The notes under the pieces: generated by a model
Database searches by the model: none
What the model saw: only the letters and a program-made list of their open reading frames with translations
What the model was told of the DNA's origin: nothing
Made by a program: the position numbers and the translations under genes
In this document: piece by piece, positions 34,992 to 43,702 of the stretch
How the letters are laid out: each line of letters opens with the position of its first letter
Numbering within the stretch: position 1 is the stretch's first letter
Source: JAEVLT01 sp050496765
GTDB taxonomy: Bacteria; Bacillota; Bacilli; Bacillales; Cytobacillaceae
Length of the DNA stretch: 64,000 nt
Direction of reading: 5' to 3'
NCBI RefSeq assembly: GCF_050496765.1
Contig: NZ_JBNWEO010000013.1
Span: 124,001-188,000 of the forward strand

Positions 34992-35867
34992 CTACTCTAT
35001 ATTTTGAATCTGTTCTTTCAATTTCTCAAGCAAACTTTTCAATTCCACGACTTTTTTTGCAATGAGAGCATCATTTGCTTTCGATCCAATGGTGTTTGCT
35101 TCCCGGTTCATTTCCTGTACAAGAAAATCAAGTTTCCGACCGATCGGTTCATTCACGTCAAGCGTTTGGAAAAATTGTTGTATATGGCTGTTCAGCCTTG
35201 TCACTTCTTCATTGATGTCCGCTTTATCGGCAAATACCGCGACTTCCGTTAAAATTCGCCCTTCATCCACTTGCCCCTGAAGAAGCTCCTGCATCCTTTT
35301 CGTTAACCGCTCCTGATACGCTTCAACAACGAGCGGAGCAGATTCTTTTAACTGACTGACTACAGTAAGGATTTGGCCTAGATTCGATTCCAAATCTTTT
35401 TTCATCGCAGTTCCTTCCGCAATTCTCATTTGTTTGAGCTGGCTGGCGGCCTGTTCAACCGCCTTTAGGACAAGATTTTCCAATTCTTCATTTTCTGCTT
35501 CACTTTCTTCGATATGGACAAGTTCTTCTCGGCTCAGCAATTCCTTTAAGGTGATTTGTCCTTCGATCCCATATTTATTTTTTGCTTCAAGGACAAACTG
35601 GTAAAACTCATCGATTAACTGCCAATCAGCCAGAACCTTACGGGTAACGGTTCCTTCGCCTTCAAGCGTAACATACACTTCGACACGGCCGCGGCGGATC
35701 TGCTGGTTTAGCTTTTTTTTCATTTTATCTTCTATTTTAATAAGCTGGCGGGGCATTCGGAAATTAAATTCGCAAAAGCGGTGATTGACCGTTTTCATTT
35801 CAACATTTACAGAGAAAGGCCCAGATTCTGCCTTGCTTCTTCCAAAGCCTGTCATACTGATAACCAT
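34992..35867 (-). CDS. yloC: YicC-family endoribonuclease YloC
   Basis: YloC belongs to the YicC family, recently recognised as endoribonucleases acting in RNA turnover. The 291-residue protein starts MVISMTGFGRSKAESGPF and has GRVEVYVTLEGEG, the acidic segment DKADINEEVTRLNSHI and the C-terminal GRKLDFLVQEMNREANTIGSKAND that carries the likely active-site residues. A TTG five codons upstream is less well placed. It is first in a run with remA, gmk and rpoZ. Confidence 0.93.
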   Translation of the reverse strand: MVISMTGFGRSKAESGPFSVNVEMKTVNHRFCEFNFRMPRQLIKIEDKMKKKLNQQIRRGRVEVYVTLEGEGTVTRKVLADWQLIDEFYQFVLEAKNKYGIEGQITLKELLSREELVHIEESEAENEELENLVLKAVEQAASQLKQMRIAEGTAMKKDLESNLGQILTVVSQLKESAPLVVEAYQERLTKRMQELLQGQVDEGRILTEVAVFADKADINEEVTRLNSHIQQFFQTLDVNEPIGRKLDFLVQEMNREANTIGSKANDALIAKKVVELKSLLEKLKEQIQNIE

Positions 35868-35911
35868 CTCATGCACATCCAATCTTCAATGAAAAAAATC
35901 TTCTATGTAAG

Positions 35912-35951
35912 AAAAAACAAAAAGGTAATAGAGTCTTCTCTACTACCTTTT
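35912..35951 (-). terminator. Terminator after yloB
   Basis: Arms 35920-35933 and 35938-35951 pair over 14 positions with one mismatch around a 4-base loop; minus readout continues TTTTTGTTTTTTC. It separates yloB from yloC. Confidence 0.85.
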
Positions 35952-35966
35952 GGATTATAACATAGT

Positions 35967-38645
35967 TTATTTTGTTTTTCTTGCCAAAAATGTCCCTGCA
36001 AGTAAAAAAGTTGGGATTGCGGATAAACCAATGATCAGCAGCCAGTCTCTTGGCGCAATCGGCAGCGTATGAAAAATCGGCTGAAGCGGTGGAAAATAGA
36101 TCACCACAAGCATAAGCGCAAGCGATGAAATAACGGACCAAACAAGAAACAGATTTCCGAATGGATTTCTCGACAGTACCGATTTTTCGCTGCGGCAGTC
36201 AAACACATGAATCAATTGGGCCATAACAAGCGCAGCAAAAGCAACTGTCTGTGCATATTGCAGTCTTGCTGGGTCATTTTTATATACAATCATAAACGAC
36301 ATTAAGGTTACAATGCCGATCAATATGCCCCGCGACACTACCTTCCAGCCGAGTCCTCTGGCAAAGACGCCTTCCTTAGGACTGCGCGGGTTGCGTTTCA
36401 TTACATTTTCCTCTGGGCGATCTACCCCTAGTGCCATCGCCGGCAGACCGTCTGTTACAAGGTTCACCCACAGAATTTGAATCGGAACAAGCGGCAGGGG
36501 AAGCCCAAGAATCATCGCAAATAGCATCACTAAAATTTCGCCTACATTGGATGCAAGCAAATAACGAATAAATTTACGAATGTTTTCATAGATATTTCGC
36601 CCTTCTTTGATTGCGGCTTTAATCGTGGCAAAATTGTCGTCCAGCAGAACAAGTGCAGAAGCCTCTTTGGCCACATCGGTGCCAGTAATCCCCATTGCCA
36701 CACCAATATCCGCTGCTTTAATTGCAGGAGCATCGTTTACGCCATCGCCTGTCATCGCCACGATATGCCCTTTATTTTGCAGCGCTTTAACAATTTTTAG
36801 TTTATGCTCTGGTGAAACCCGGGCAAAAACCGACACATTGTCAACAACTTCCTCAAGCTCATCCACACTCATCTCTGACAATGCTTTACCATCCAACACC
36901 ATGCTTTTGCTTGTTAAAATTCCCAGCTGACTGGCGATTGCCTTTGCCGTAATCACATGGTCGCCAGTAATCATCACTGTTTTGATTCCCGCTTCCTTGC
37001 ATTCTTTTACAGCAGCCTTCACCTCCGGCCTCGGCGGATCGATCATCCCTTGAATACCGATAAAGGTCAAATTTTGTTCCGCCTCTTTTTCGCTTAAAAT
37101 AACCGTATTTGGCGAAACTGGCTTGAATGCGATCGCAATGGTTCTGAGTGCTTTAGAAGCAAGTTCGTTGATGGCATTTTGAACCTTCGTCTGCAGCTCC
37201 TTGCCGAAATATTGGCTGCGGTCGTCCCAGAGAATTGATTCACATGCCCCCAAAAGAACATCGGGTGCACCTTTGGTCACAATAAAATGCCGGCCTTTTG
37301 AGTCTTTCACATGCATGCTCATCATTTTCCTTGCTGAATCAAACGGAAATTCATTTAAAATCGTAAACTCTTCCAATAACGCCGGTCGATCATAGCCTGC
37401 TTTCATCGCGCTCACAAGTAACGCGCCTTCAGTCGGATCACCGTCAAGAATGATTTCATCCTCATTAAATTTGAGTTCAGAGTGGTTGCATATCATTCCA
37501 AAAATAAGCATTTGCTGCAGCGCTTTTTCATTCCTGACTTGAATCGGCTCATCTTCCGTGTAAAATTGACCTTCCGGCTCATAGCCGACACCGTCAACCG
37601 TCCACGTTTTTCCGCCGCTCCATAAATGAGTTACAGTCATTTTGTTTTGCGTCATTGTCCCGGTTTTATCCGAGCAAATAACCGAAGCGCAGCCAAGCGT
37701 TTCAACGGCAGGCAGTTTGCGGACAATCGCATTTTTTTTGATCATTTTTTGAACGCCGAGCGACAATGCAACGGTTACAATTGCTGGCAATCCTTCCGGG
37801 ATAGCAGCAACCGCAAGCGAAACCCCTGCTAAAAACATGGTGTAAAGCTCTTGCCCTTGAAATACGCCAATGGCGACGACAAGAACGGTAAGCAAAAGGG
37901 CTGCAACAATCAAAATTTTCCCTAGCTGTTCGAGACGGCGCTGCAACGGTGTTTGGGCAGATTCGGCATTTTGCAGCAAGTTGGCAATCTGCCCCATCGC
38001 CGTGTCCATTCCTGTCGCAACAACGACCCCGATCCCGCTTCCCCTTGTTACCATCGTCCCCATAAAGGCGGTGTTTTCCATATCGCCAATTCCCGGATTA
38101 CTCGCAGAAAGCGGATCCGAATGCTTTGCTGCAGGCACCGATTCTCCAGTAAGAGCCGACTCCTCGATCTCCAAACTTTTCGCCTCGATAATGCGCACAT
38201 CTGCGCCGATCCGATCTCCGCTTGAAAACTTCAGCATATCGCCGATCGTGACTTCTTTAGATGGAATTCTGATCCATTGCTCATCCCGTAAAACAGAAAC
38301 TTGAGGGGCAGACAATTCCTTTAAAGCCTGAAGCGATTTTTCTGCTTTCCTTTCTTGAAAAAAACCAAGGAAGCCATTCGAAATGACGATGGCAATGATA
38401 GCAATCGCATCAATGTACTCCCCAAGTAAGCCGGAGATTAATGTGGCAGCAAGAAGAACCAGAACCATAAAATCTTTGAATTGACTAAAAAATAAGAGCA
38501 AAGCTGATTGCTTTTCCCCTTCATCCAGTTCATTGTATCCATGCTGCTTGATTCGGTTTTTCGCTTCATCGGCAGTCAATCCAGACGAAAAATTAGTTGA
38601 GAGCGATTGTTCAACCTCATTTAGGTCCATTTCATGATATTTCAT
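35967..38645 (-). CDS. yloB: Calcium-transporting P-type ATPase YloB
   Basis: A P2A-type ATPase resembling SERCA; B. subtilis YloB is a calcium pump expressed in sporulation. The 892 residues have TGES (166-169), PEGLP (283-287), the phosphorylated Asp326 in CSDKTGTMTQNK, KGAPDVL, TGDGVNDAPA and about ten membrane helices. The N-terminus MKYHEMDL matches the family, yet the GGGGG box is 15 bases away and better fits an overlapping three-codon frame upstream. It diverges from rqcH. Confidence 0.96.
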   Translation of the reverse strand: MKYHEMDLNEVEQSLSTNFSSGLTADEAKNRIKQHGYNELDEGEKQSALLLFFSQFKDFMVLVLLAATLISGLLGEYIDAIAIIAIVISNGFLGFFQERKAEKSLQALKELSAPQVSVLRDEQWIRIPSKEVTIGDMLKFSSGDRIGADVRIIEAKSLEIEESALTGESVPAAKHSDPLSASNPGIGDMENTAFMGTMVTRGSGIGVVVATGMDTAMGQIANLLQNAESAQTPLQRRLEQLGKILIVAALLLTVLVVAIGVFQGQELYTMFLAGVSLAVAAIPEGLPAIVTVALSLGVQKMIKKNAIVRKLPAVETLGCASVICSDKTGTMTQNKMTVTHLWSGGKTWTVDGVGYEPEGQFYTEDEPIQVRNEKALQQMLIFGMICNHSELKFNEDEIILDGDPTEGALLVSAMKAGYDRPALLEEFTILNEFPFDSARKMMSMHVKDSKGRHFIVTKGAPDVLLGACESILWDDRSQYFGKELQTKVQNAINELASKALRTIAIAFKPVSPNTVILSEKEAEQNLTFIGIQGMIDPPRPEVKAAVKECKEAGIKTVMITGDHVITAKAIASQLGILTSKSMVLDGKALSEMSVDELEEVVDNVSVFARVSPEHKLKIVKALQNKGHIVAMTGDGVNDAPAIKAADIGVAMGITGTDVAKEASALVLLDDNFATIKAAIKEGRNIYENIRKFIRYLLASNVGEILVMLFAMILGLPLPLVPIQILWVNLVTDGLPAMALGVDRPEENVMKRNPRSPKEGVFARGLGWKVVSRGILIGIVTLMSFMIVYKNDPARLQYAQTVAFAALVMAQLIHVFDCRSEKSVLSRNPFGNLFLVWSVISSLALMLVVIYFPPLQPIFHTLPIAPRDWLLIIGLSAIPTFLLAGTFLARKTK

Positions 38646-38789
38646 CCGGTCATTTCACTTCCCCCTTTAAATTCAACAACAGATTCTCTAAGAAAGCTTA
38701 TTCAGCCTCGTCCAAAAAAATGCTATATTAGATTGAGATAAGCAGAGAAGTGCTTAAACAGCCGTTTTCTATGTTAGAAGCTTTCGTTT

Positions 38790-38798
38790 TGTTATGAT
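38790..38798 (+). promoter_or_regulatory. Extended -10 promoter candidate for rqcH
   Basis: TGTTATGAT: an extended -10 (TGn plus TATGAT at 38793-38798) without a good -35, about 94 bases before the rqcH start. The 245-base divergent gap holds no other clear feature. Confidence 0.45.
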
Positions 38799-38891
38799 TA
38801 AAAAATGGAATCAGTTTAAAGTGAGGGCTTTATTTTCGTAAGCCAAGAGGAAACGATTTCCAATCATTATGAAGAGTAAAGGATGTTATTC

Positions 38892-40607
38892 ATGTCATTT
38901 GATGGTTTATTTACGAGGTCAATGGTTTTTGAACTGGCCAGTGTGTTAAAAGGCGGCCGGATCAACAAAGTTCATCAGCCGTATAAAAACGAAATCATTT
39001 TCGTTATTCGCGCCAACGGTAAAAATCATAAATTACTGCTTTCGGCTCATCCAAGCTATGCAAGGGTGCAGCTGACTGGCGAAACATATGAGAATCCGAA
39101 CGAACCACCCATGTTTTGCATGCTTTTAAGGAAACATTTAGAGGGATATTTGCTGGAGGATGTTTACCAGGTAGGGACCGACCGAATCATTATTTTTGAA
39201 ATTAAAGGCCGCAACGAAATCGGCGATCTTAGTTATAAACAGCTGATTGTTGAGGTGATGGGGCGCCACAGCAATATCGTCCTTGTTGATAAAACGCGTG
39301 GCATCATACTAGACAGCATCAAGCATATCTCCTTTGCCCTTAACAGCCACAGGGCAATTTTGCCGGGACAGCCATATGTATTTCCGCCGGAGCAGCATAA
39401 GCAAGATCCTTTTACCGCTAGCGAAGAAGATGTGTTAAAATGGCTCGATTTTAACGCCGGCAAACTTGACAAACAGATTGTCGATACGTTTGCAGGGGTC
39501 TCGCCGCTTTTTGCAAAAGAAGTAATTTTTACAAGCGGGTTGGCTAATCGAACGACCGTACCGAAGTCGTTTATCCAATTAGTTGACAAAATAAAAAAAA
39601 TGGAAATCTCACCTGCCATCATTGAATATAGCGGGAAAGAAGCGTTTTATCTTTTCCCGCTCGCCCATTTAAAAGGGGAGAGCAAAACATATCCTGCCTT
39701 AAGCGAAATGCTTGACCGCTATTATTTTGGCAAAGCCGAACGCGACCGCGTAAAGCAGCAGGGGCATGATTTGGAACGGTTTATTATAAACGAAAAAGAA
39801 AAAAACGAGAAAAAAATCATCAAGCTAGAAAAAACGTTGAAAGAAGCAGAGAAAGCTGATAAATATCAGCGATTTGGCGAACTTTTAACAGCCCACCTTT
39901 ATGCGGTTCAAAAAGGGATGAAAGAAATCGAAGTTGTCGATTATTACGATGAACACGGCGGAACGGTTGTCATCCCGCTCGACCCAAGGAAAACGCCATC
40001 GGAAAATGCGCAAAAGTATTTTTTAAAATACCAAAAAGCAAAAAACGCCTTGTCCGTTGTTGAAGAACAAATTGCCCTTGCCAAAGAAGAAGCGGCGTAT
40101 TTCGACAATTTGCTCCAGCAAGTTGAATCCGCATCGCCGAAAGATCTTGAAGAAATCCGTGAAGAGTTGGTTGAAGGCAAGTATATCCGTGAACGGAAAA
40201 ATCGAAGCGGAAAAAAAGGCCAGAATCACAAACCGGTTCTCGATCGTTTTCTTTCAACGAGCGGTACGGAAATCATCGTGGGCAAAAACAACAAGCAAAA
40301 TGATTATTTAACAAATAAGCTTGCTGCCCGCGACGAAATTTGGCTGCATACGAAGGATATTCCCGGATCCCATGTCGTCATTCGCAGTAAAGAGCCTGAT
40401 GAAAAGACGCTCAGAGAAGCAGCCATTCTTGCGGCTTATTACAGCAAAGCGCGAAACTCAAGCTCTGTGCCTGTCGATTATACAAAAGTGCGCTTTGTTA
40501 AAAAACCAAGCGGCGCAAAACCCGGATTTGTCATTTACGAAAACCAGCAAACCATCTATGTCACACCCGATGAAGAAATGGTTTTGACATTAAGAAATAT
40601 GGCATAA
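38892..40607 (+). CDS. rqcH: Ribosome quality control protein RqcH (YloA, NEMF homolog)
   Basis: RqcH binds stalled 50S subunits carrying peptidyl-tRNA and adds C-terminal alanine tails that mark nascent chains for ClpXP. The 571-residue protein has the NFACT-N domain with the conserved Asp97-Arg98 pair (VGTDRIIIFE), a middle coiled coil (KEKNEKKIIKLEKTLKEAEK) and the C-terminal NFACT-R domain (ARDEIWLHTKDIPGSHVVIRS). It was also called a fibronectin-binding protein. AAAGGATG precedes the ATG at 38892. Confidence 0.97.
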   Translation: MSFDGLFTRSMVFELASVLKGGRINKVHQPYKNEIIFVIRANGKNHKLLLSAHPSYARVQLTGETYENPNEPPMFCMLLRKHLEGYLLEDVYQVGTDRIIIFEIKGRNEIGDLSYKQLIVEVMGRHSNIVLVDKTRGIILDSIKHISFALNSHRAILPGQPYVFPPEQHKQDPFTASEEDVLKWLDFNAGKLDKQIVDTFAGVSPLFAKEVIFTSGLANRTTVPKSFIQLVDKIKKMEISPAIIEYSGKEAFYLFPLAHLKGESKTYPALSEMLDRYYFGKAERDRVKQQGHDLERFIINEKEKNEKKIIKLEKTLKEAEKADKYQRFGELLTAHLYAVQKGMKEIEVVDYYDEHGGTVVIPLDPRKTPSENAQKYFLKYQKAKNALSVVEEQIALAKEEAAYFDNLLQQVESASPKDLEEIREELVEGKYIRERKNRSGKKGQNHKPVLDRFLSTSGTEIIVGKNNKQNDYLTNKLAARDEIWLHTKDIPGSHVVIRSKEPDEKTLREAAILAAYYSKARNSSSVPVDYTKVRFVKKPSGAKPGFVIYENQQTIYVTPDEEMVLTLRNMA

Positions 40608-40613
40608 GGCCAC

Positions 40614-40656
40614 AATGGCTCCATAAGGAACGTTCACCTTAAGGAGCCATTTTTTC
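40614..40656 (+). terminator. Terminator after rqcH
   Basis: Fifteen-base arms (40614-40628 and 40637-40651, one mismatch) are followed by five T on plus. Read from pyrE on minus the same hairpin has no T run. Confidence 0.85.
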
Positions 40657-40658
40657 TT

Positions 40659-41300
40659 TCATTTTTCGTTTTCCCATTTTTTGCTCCAACTGCCCGGGTC
40701 GGTGCTCCAATCCTGGAGGCTGGATCGGTCTTCCTCTGTGATATAGCCCATTGCTATTGCCTTTTCAACCAGTGCAGGAAAATCGGTGAGGGATGCTGTA
40801 CGAATACCAGCCTGATTAAGCAGTTCGTTGCCTTTTGCAAGTCCATATGTAAAAATCGATACGGCACCAAGCACTTCACAGCCCGCTTCCCTTAAGGCTT
40901 CAACCGCTGTGATCACACTTCCGCCTGTAGAAATTAAGTCCTCCACTACAACCACTTTTTGGCCGCTGTCAATTTTCCCTTCAATTTGATTACCTTTGCC
41001 ATGCCCTTTCGCTTTTGAACGGACATATACCATCGGCAAATCAAGAAGATCGCTTACCCATGCAGCATGCGGGATTCCCGCAGTAGCTGTTCCGGCAACA
41101 ACCTCGACCTGCGGAAAATGCTCAACGATTAAATCCTTTAAGCCGGCAGCAATCAGCCTTCTAACGGCAGGATAGGATAACGTTAACCGATTGTCGCAAT
41201 AAATCGGCGAGCGCAGGCCGGATGTCCATGTAAACGGTTCGTTTGGTCTTAAGGCAACAGCATTGATTTCTAACAGTTTTTCAGCAATCGTTTTTTTCAT
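40659..41300 (-). CDS. pyrE: Orotate phosphoribosyltransferase
   Basis: PyrE joins orotate and PRPP to give OMP, the fifth step of UMP synthesis. The 213-residue protein has the PRPP-binding motif VVVVEDLISTGGS and the conserved SPIYCDNRLTLS and GTATAGIPHAA segments. The ATG at 41300 overlaps the pyrF stop by four bases; upstream in-frame codons are inside pyrF. It is the last pyr gene and converges on rqcH. Confidence 0.97.
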   Translation of the reverse strand: MKKTIAEKLLEINAVALRPNEPFTWTSGLRSPIYCDNRLTLSYPAVRRLIAAGLKDLIVEHFPQVEVVAGTATAGIPHAAWVSDLLDLPMVYVRSKAKGHGKGNQIEGKIDSGQKVVVVEDLISTGGSVITAVEALREAGCEVLGAVSIFTYGLAKGNELLNQAGIRTASLTDFPALVEKAIAMGYITEEDRSSLQDWSTDPGSWSKKWENEK

Positions 41301-42013
41301 TCTAGTTCCCCTCTCCACATTTTCATCCATTTCGTATAGCTCTCAAGCGGATCTATTGCTCTCGTGATCGAGCGGCCCACGACGATCGCACTTACGCCCG
41401 CATTTCGGGCAAACTGCGGTGTTGCAACCCGTTTCTGATCTTGTACCTCATCTGTCCCGAGCCGAATGCCCGGTGTGACGGTATAAAACCGGCTACCAAT
41501 CTGAGCCCGAATCGCTTCAGCTTCCCAAGCAGAACAAACAACGCCATCCAAACCGGCCTGATTTGCCAGAGCGGCATAGTGCAGCACGGAATCCTTTAAG
41601 GATACCGAAACAAGCTGTTCATGCTGCATTTGCTGTTCCGATGTGCTTGTTAACTGGGTGACGGCGATGCATCGTGGTCGTTTACGGCCGCCTGCAGTCC
41701 CCGCAGCCAACCCTTCAAGTGCCGCAGCCATCATTTCTTTTCCGCCGGCAGCATGTACATTGACAAGATCGCATTCAAGCTGGGCAAGGTTTCTCATCGC
41801 ATTTCTTACGGTATTCGGAATATCATGCAGTTTTAAATCAAGGAAAATGCGGTGCCCCGCATCCTTTAGCGCGGCAATCATCGCGGGGCCTTCCTTATAA
41901 AAAAGCTCCATTCCAACTTTAAGAAAAAGCTGCTCATTTCCAAACAGTTTTAGAAATTTTTGGACTTCCTTTCGATCCGCAAAATCAAGCGCGATAATAA
42001 GTGAGTGGTCCAT
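41297..42013 (-). CDS. pyrF: Orotidine 5'-phosphate decarboxylase
   Basis: PyrF decarboxylates OMP to UMP. The 238-residue TIM barrel has the catalytic motif FLDLKLHDIPNT (Lys-Asp pair) and VTPGIRLG near the C-terminus with VVGRSITRA for phosphate binding. The ATG at 42013 (MDHSLIIALDF) lies inside the end of pyrD, a 29-base overlap; AGGAG is 11 bases upstream. Confidence 0.96.
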   Translation of the reverse strand: MDHSLIIALDFADRKEVQKFLKLFGNEQLFLKVGMELFYKEGPAMIAALKDAGHRIFLDLKLHDIPNTVRNAMRNLAQLECDLVNVHAAGGKEMMAAALEGLAAGTAGGRKRPRCIAVTQLTSTSEQQMQHEQLVSVSLKDSVLHYAALANQAGLDGVVCSAWEAEAIRAQIGSRFYTVTPGIRLGTDEVQDQKRVATPQFARNAGVSAIVVGRSITRAIDPLESYTKWMKMWRGELE

Positions 42014-42926
42014 TCTGCTTCCAGCTCCTTCCGATGCATTCATTGATGTGTTCATAGCCTAATTGATCGAGCAATTCCGGGAGCTCTTCAATGATTGTCG
42101 GACAAACATACGGATCAACGAAATTGGCTGTTCCGACGGCAACTGCGCTGGCTCCGGCATAAAAATACTCCATAACGTCAGCAGCCGATTCAATGCCGCC
42201 CATGCCAATAATCGGCAGGTTTACAGCCTGGCTCACTTCATAAACCATCCGGATTGCGACTGGCTTTATCGCTGGCCCCGAAAGGCCGCCTGTCCGATTC
42301 GCTAAGATCGGCTTGCCGGTTTTGAGGTCAAGCCGCATGCCAACAAGCGTATTGATCATTGTCAGCCCGTCTGCTCCACCTGCTTCAACAGCCTTTGCCA
42401 TCTCGACAATATTCGAGACATTCGGTGAAAGTTTTACATAAACAGGTACTTCGGAAACATCTTTTACTTTTTTCGTCAGTTGTTTTGCCACCTCAGGAAC
42501 CGTTCCAAAAGCCATCCCACCTTTTTTCACATTCGGGCAAGAAATATTTAATTCAAGCGCATGAACATTCGCCGCGGTTGATATTTCCCTTGCTACTTTC
42601 ACATAATCTTCCTCAACCGAACCGGCTACATTTGCGATAATCGGCACATCATACTGCGCAAGCCTTGGGAGCTCATCCGAAAGAACTTTTTCGAGGCCCG
42701 GGTTTTGCAAGCCAATCGCATTTAGCATGCCTGCTGAGGTTTCGGCAACCCGAGGGGTTGGATTTCCAAAACGCGGTTCTGGTGTGGTCGCTTTAATCAT
42801 GATCGCGCCAAGAATGCTTAAGTCATAGAATTCGCTAAATTCTTTTCCGAAGCCAAAACAACCTGAGGCCGGCATAACGGGGTTTTTTAAATTTAATCCG
42901 GGCAGCTCTATATTCAATCGGCTCAT
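41985..42926 (-). CDS. pyrD: Dihydroorotate dehydrogenase, class 1B catalytic subunit
   Basis: PyrD oxidises dihydroorotate to orotate using FMN and passes electrons to PyrK and NAD. The 313-residue barrel has PASGCFGFGKEF, PRVAETSAGMLNAIGLQNPG and the catalytic base Cys130 in ALELNISCPNVK, the mark of class 1B. The ATG at 42926 follows GGGGAGG and overlaps the pyrK stop by four bases. Confidence 0.97.
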   Translation of the reverse strand: MSRLNIELPGLNLKNPVMPASGCFGFGKEFSEFYDLSILGAIMIKATTPEPRFGNPTPRVAETSAGMLNAIGLQNPGLEKVLSDELPRLAQYDVPIIANVAGSVEEDYVKVAREISTAANVHALELNISCPNVKKGGMAFGTVPEVAKQLTKKVKDVSEVPVYVKLSPNVSNIVEMAKAVEAGGADGLTMINTLVGMRLDLKTGKPILANRTGGLSGPAIKPVAIRMVYEVSQAVNLPIIGMGGIESAADVMEYFYAGASAVAVGTANFVDPYVCPTIIEELPELLDQLGYEHINECIGRSWKQNGPLTYYRA

Positions 42927-43702
42927 ATCAAAACCTCCCCGGCGCGAAAAACAGGTCCATCGCTGCAAACTTTTCGATAGCCCGTTCCTTGTGGGTCATT
43001 TCCTTTTTTACAAACACAAGCAAAGCAGGCCCCGATCCCGCAGCCCATTCGTTCTTCCAATGAAAGGAAAACCTTTTTATCAGGATAATGTTTCTCCAAC
43101 GCCTTTAACATGGCAACAGGGCCACAAGCATACACTACATCGAATTTCAATTGATGCTTTTGGATGACATCAGTGACAAAACCTTTCATTCCATAGGTTC
43201 CATCAACGGTCGCAACATACACATCCCCATATCGCGAAAATTGTTCTTCGTAAAAAACTGCTGAAACCGTTTGAAAACCGAGTACATGGATGACATTGAC
43301 TCCTTTTGCCGATAGCTGCCGGGACAGCTCAAACAAAGGGGGAACACCGATTCCTCCGCCGACAAGCAAGGCTGTTTCACCTTGCCTAGTTTCTTTGACA
43401 GGAAAACCATTGCCGAGCGGTCCAAGAACATCGATTTTCATACCGGGTTTCTTTGCTGCAAGCAAAGAAGTACCACGGCCTTCTTTGCGATAAATCATCG
43501 TAAGCTCCAACTTGGTTGCATCATAAGACGAAATGCTGATCGGCCGCCTTAAAAGCGGATCAATCCCGTTGCTCACCTTAATATGAACAAACTGACCGGG
43601 CGCTGCGATACCTTGGACGAGCTCGCCTTTGACGGTTAATTCGTATATATCACGGGCAATTTCCTTTTGGCTAATGATTTCACACATCTCTTTTCGTTTC
43701 AA
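42923..43702 (-). CDS. pyrK: Dihydroorotate dehydrogenase electron transfer subunit PyrK
   Basis: PyrK carries FAD and a [2Fe-2S] cluster and links PyrD to NAD. The 259-residue protein has LLRRPISISSYD for FAD, VGGGIGVPPLFELS for NAD, and a cysteine cluster at about 221-246 (CGIGACFACVC and a later KVC) for the iron-sulfur centre. The apparent start is TTG at 43702, overlapping the carB stop; an ATG five codons later has a poorer box, so the start is uncertain. Confidence 0.94.
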   Translation of the reverse strand: MKRKEMCEIISQKEIARDIYELTVKGELVQGIAAPGQFVHIKVSNGIDPLLRRPISISSYDATKLELTMIYRKEGRGTSLLAAKKPGMKIDVLGPLGNGFPVKETRQGETALLVGGGIGVPPLFELSRQLSAKGVNVIHVLGFQTVSAVFYEEQFSRYGDVYVATVDGTYGMKGFVTDVIQKHQLKFDVVYACGPVAMLKALEKHYPDKKVFLSLEERMGCGIGACFACVCKKGNDPQGTGYRKVCSDGPVFRAGEVLI

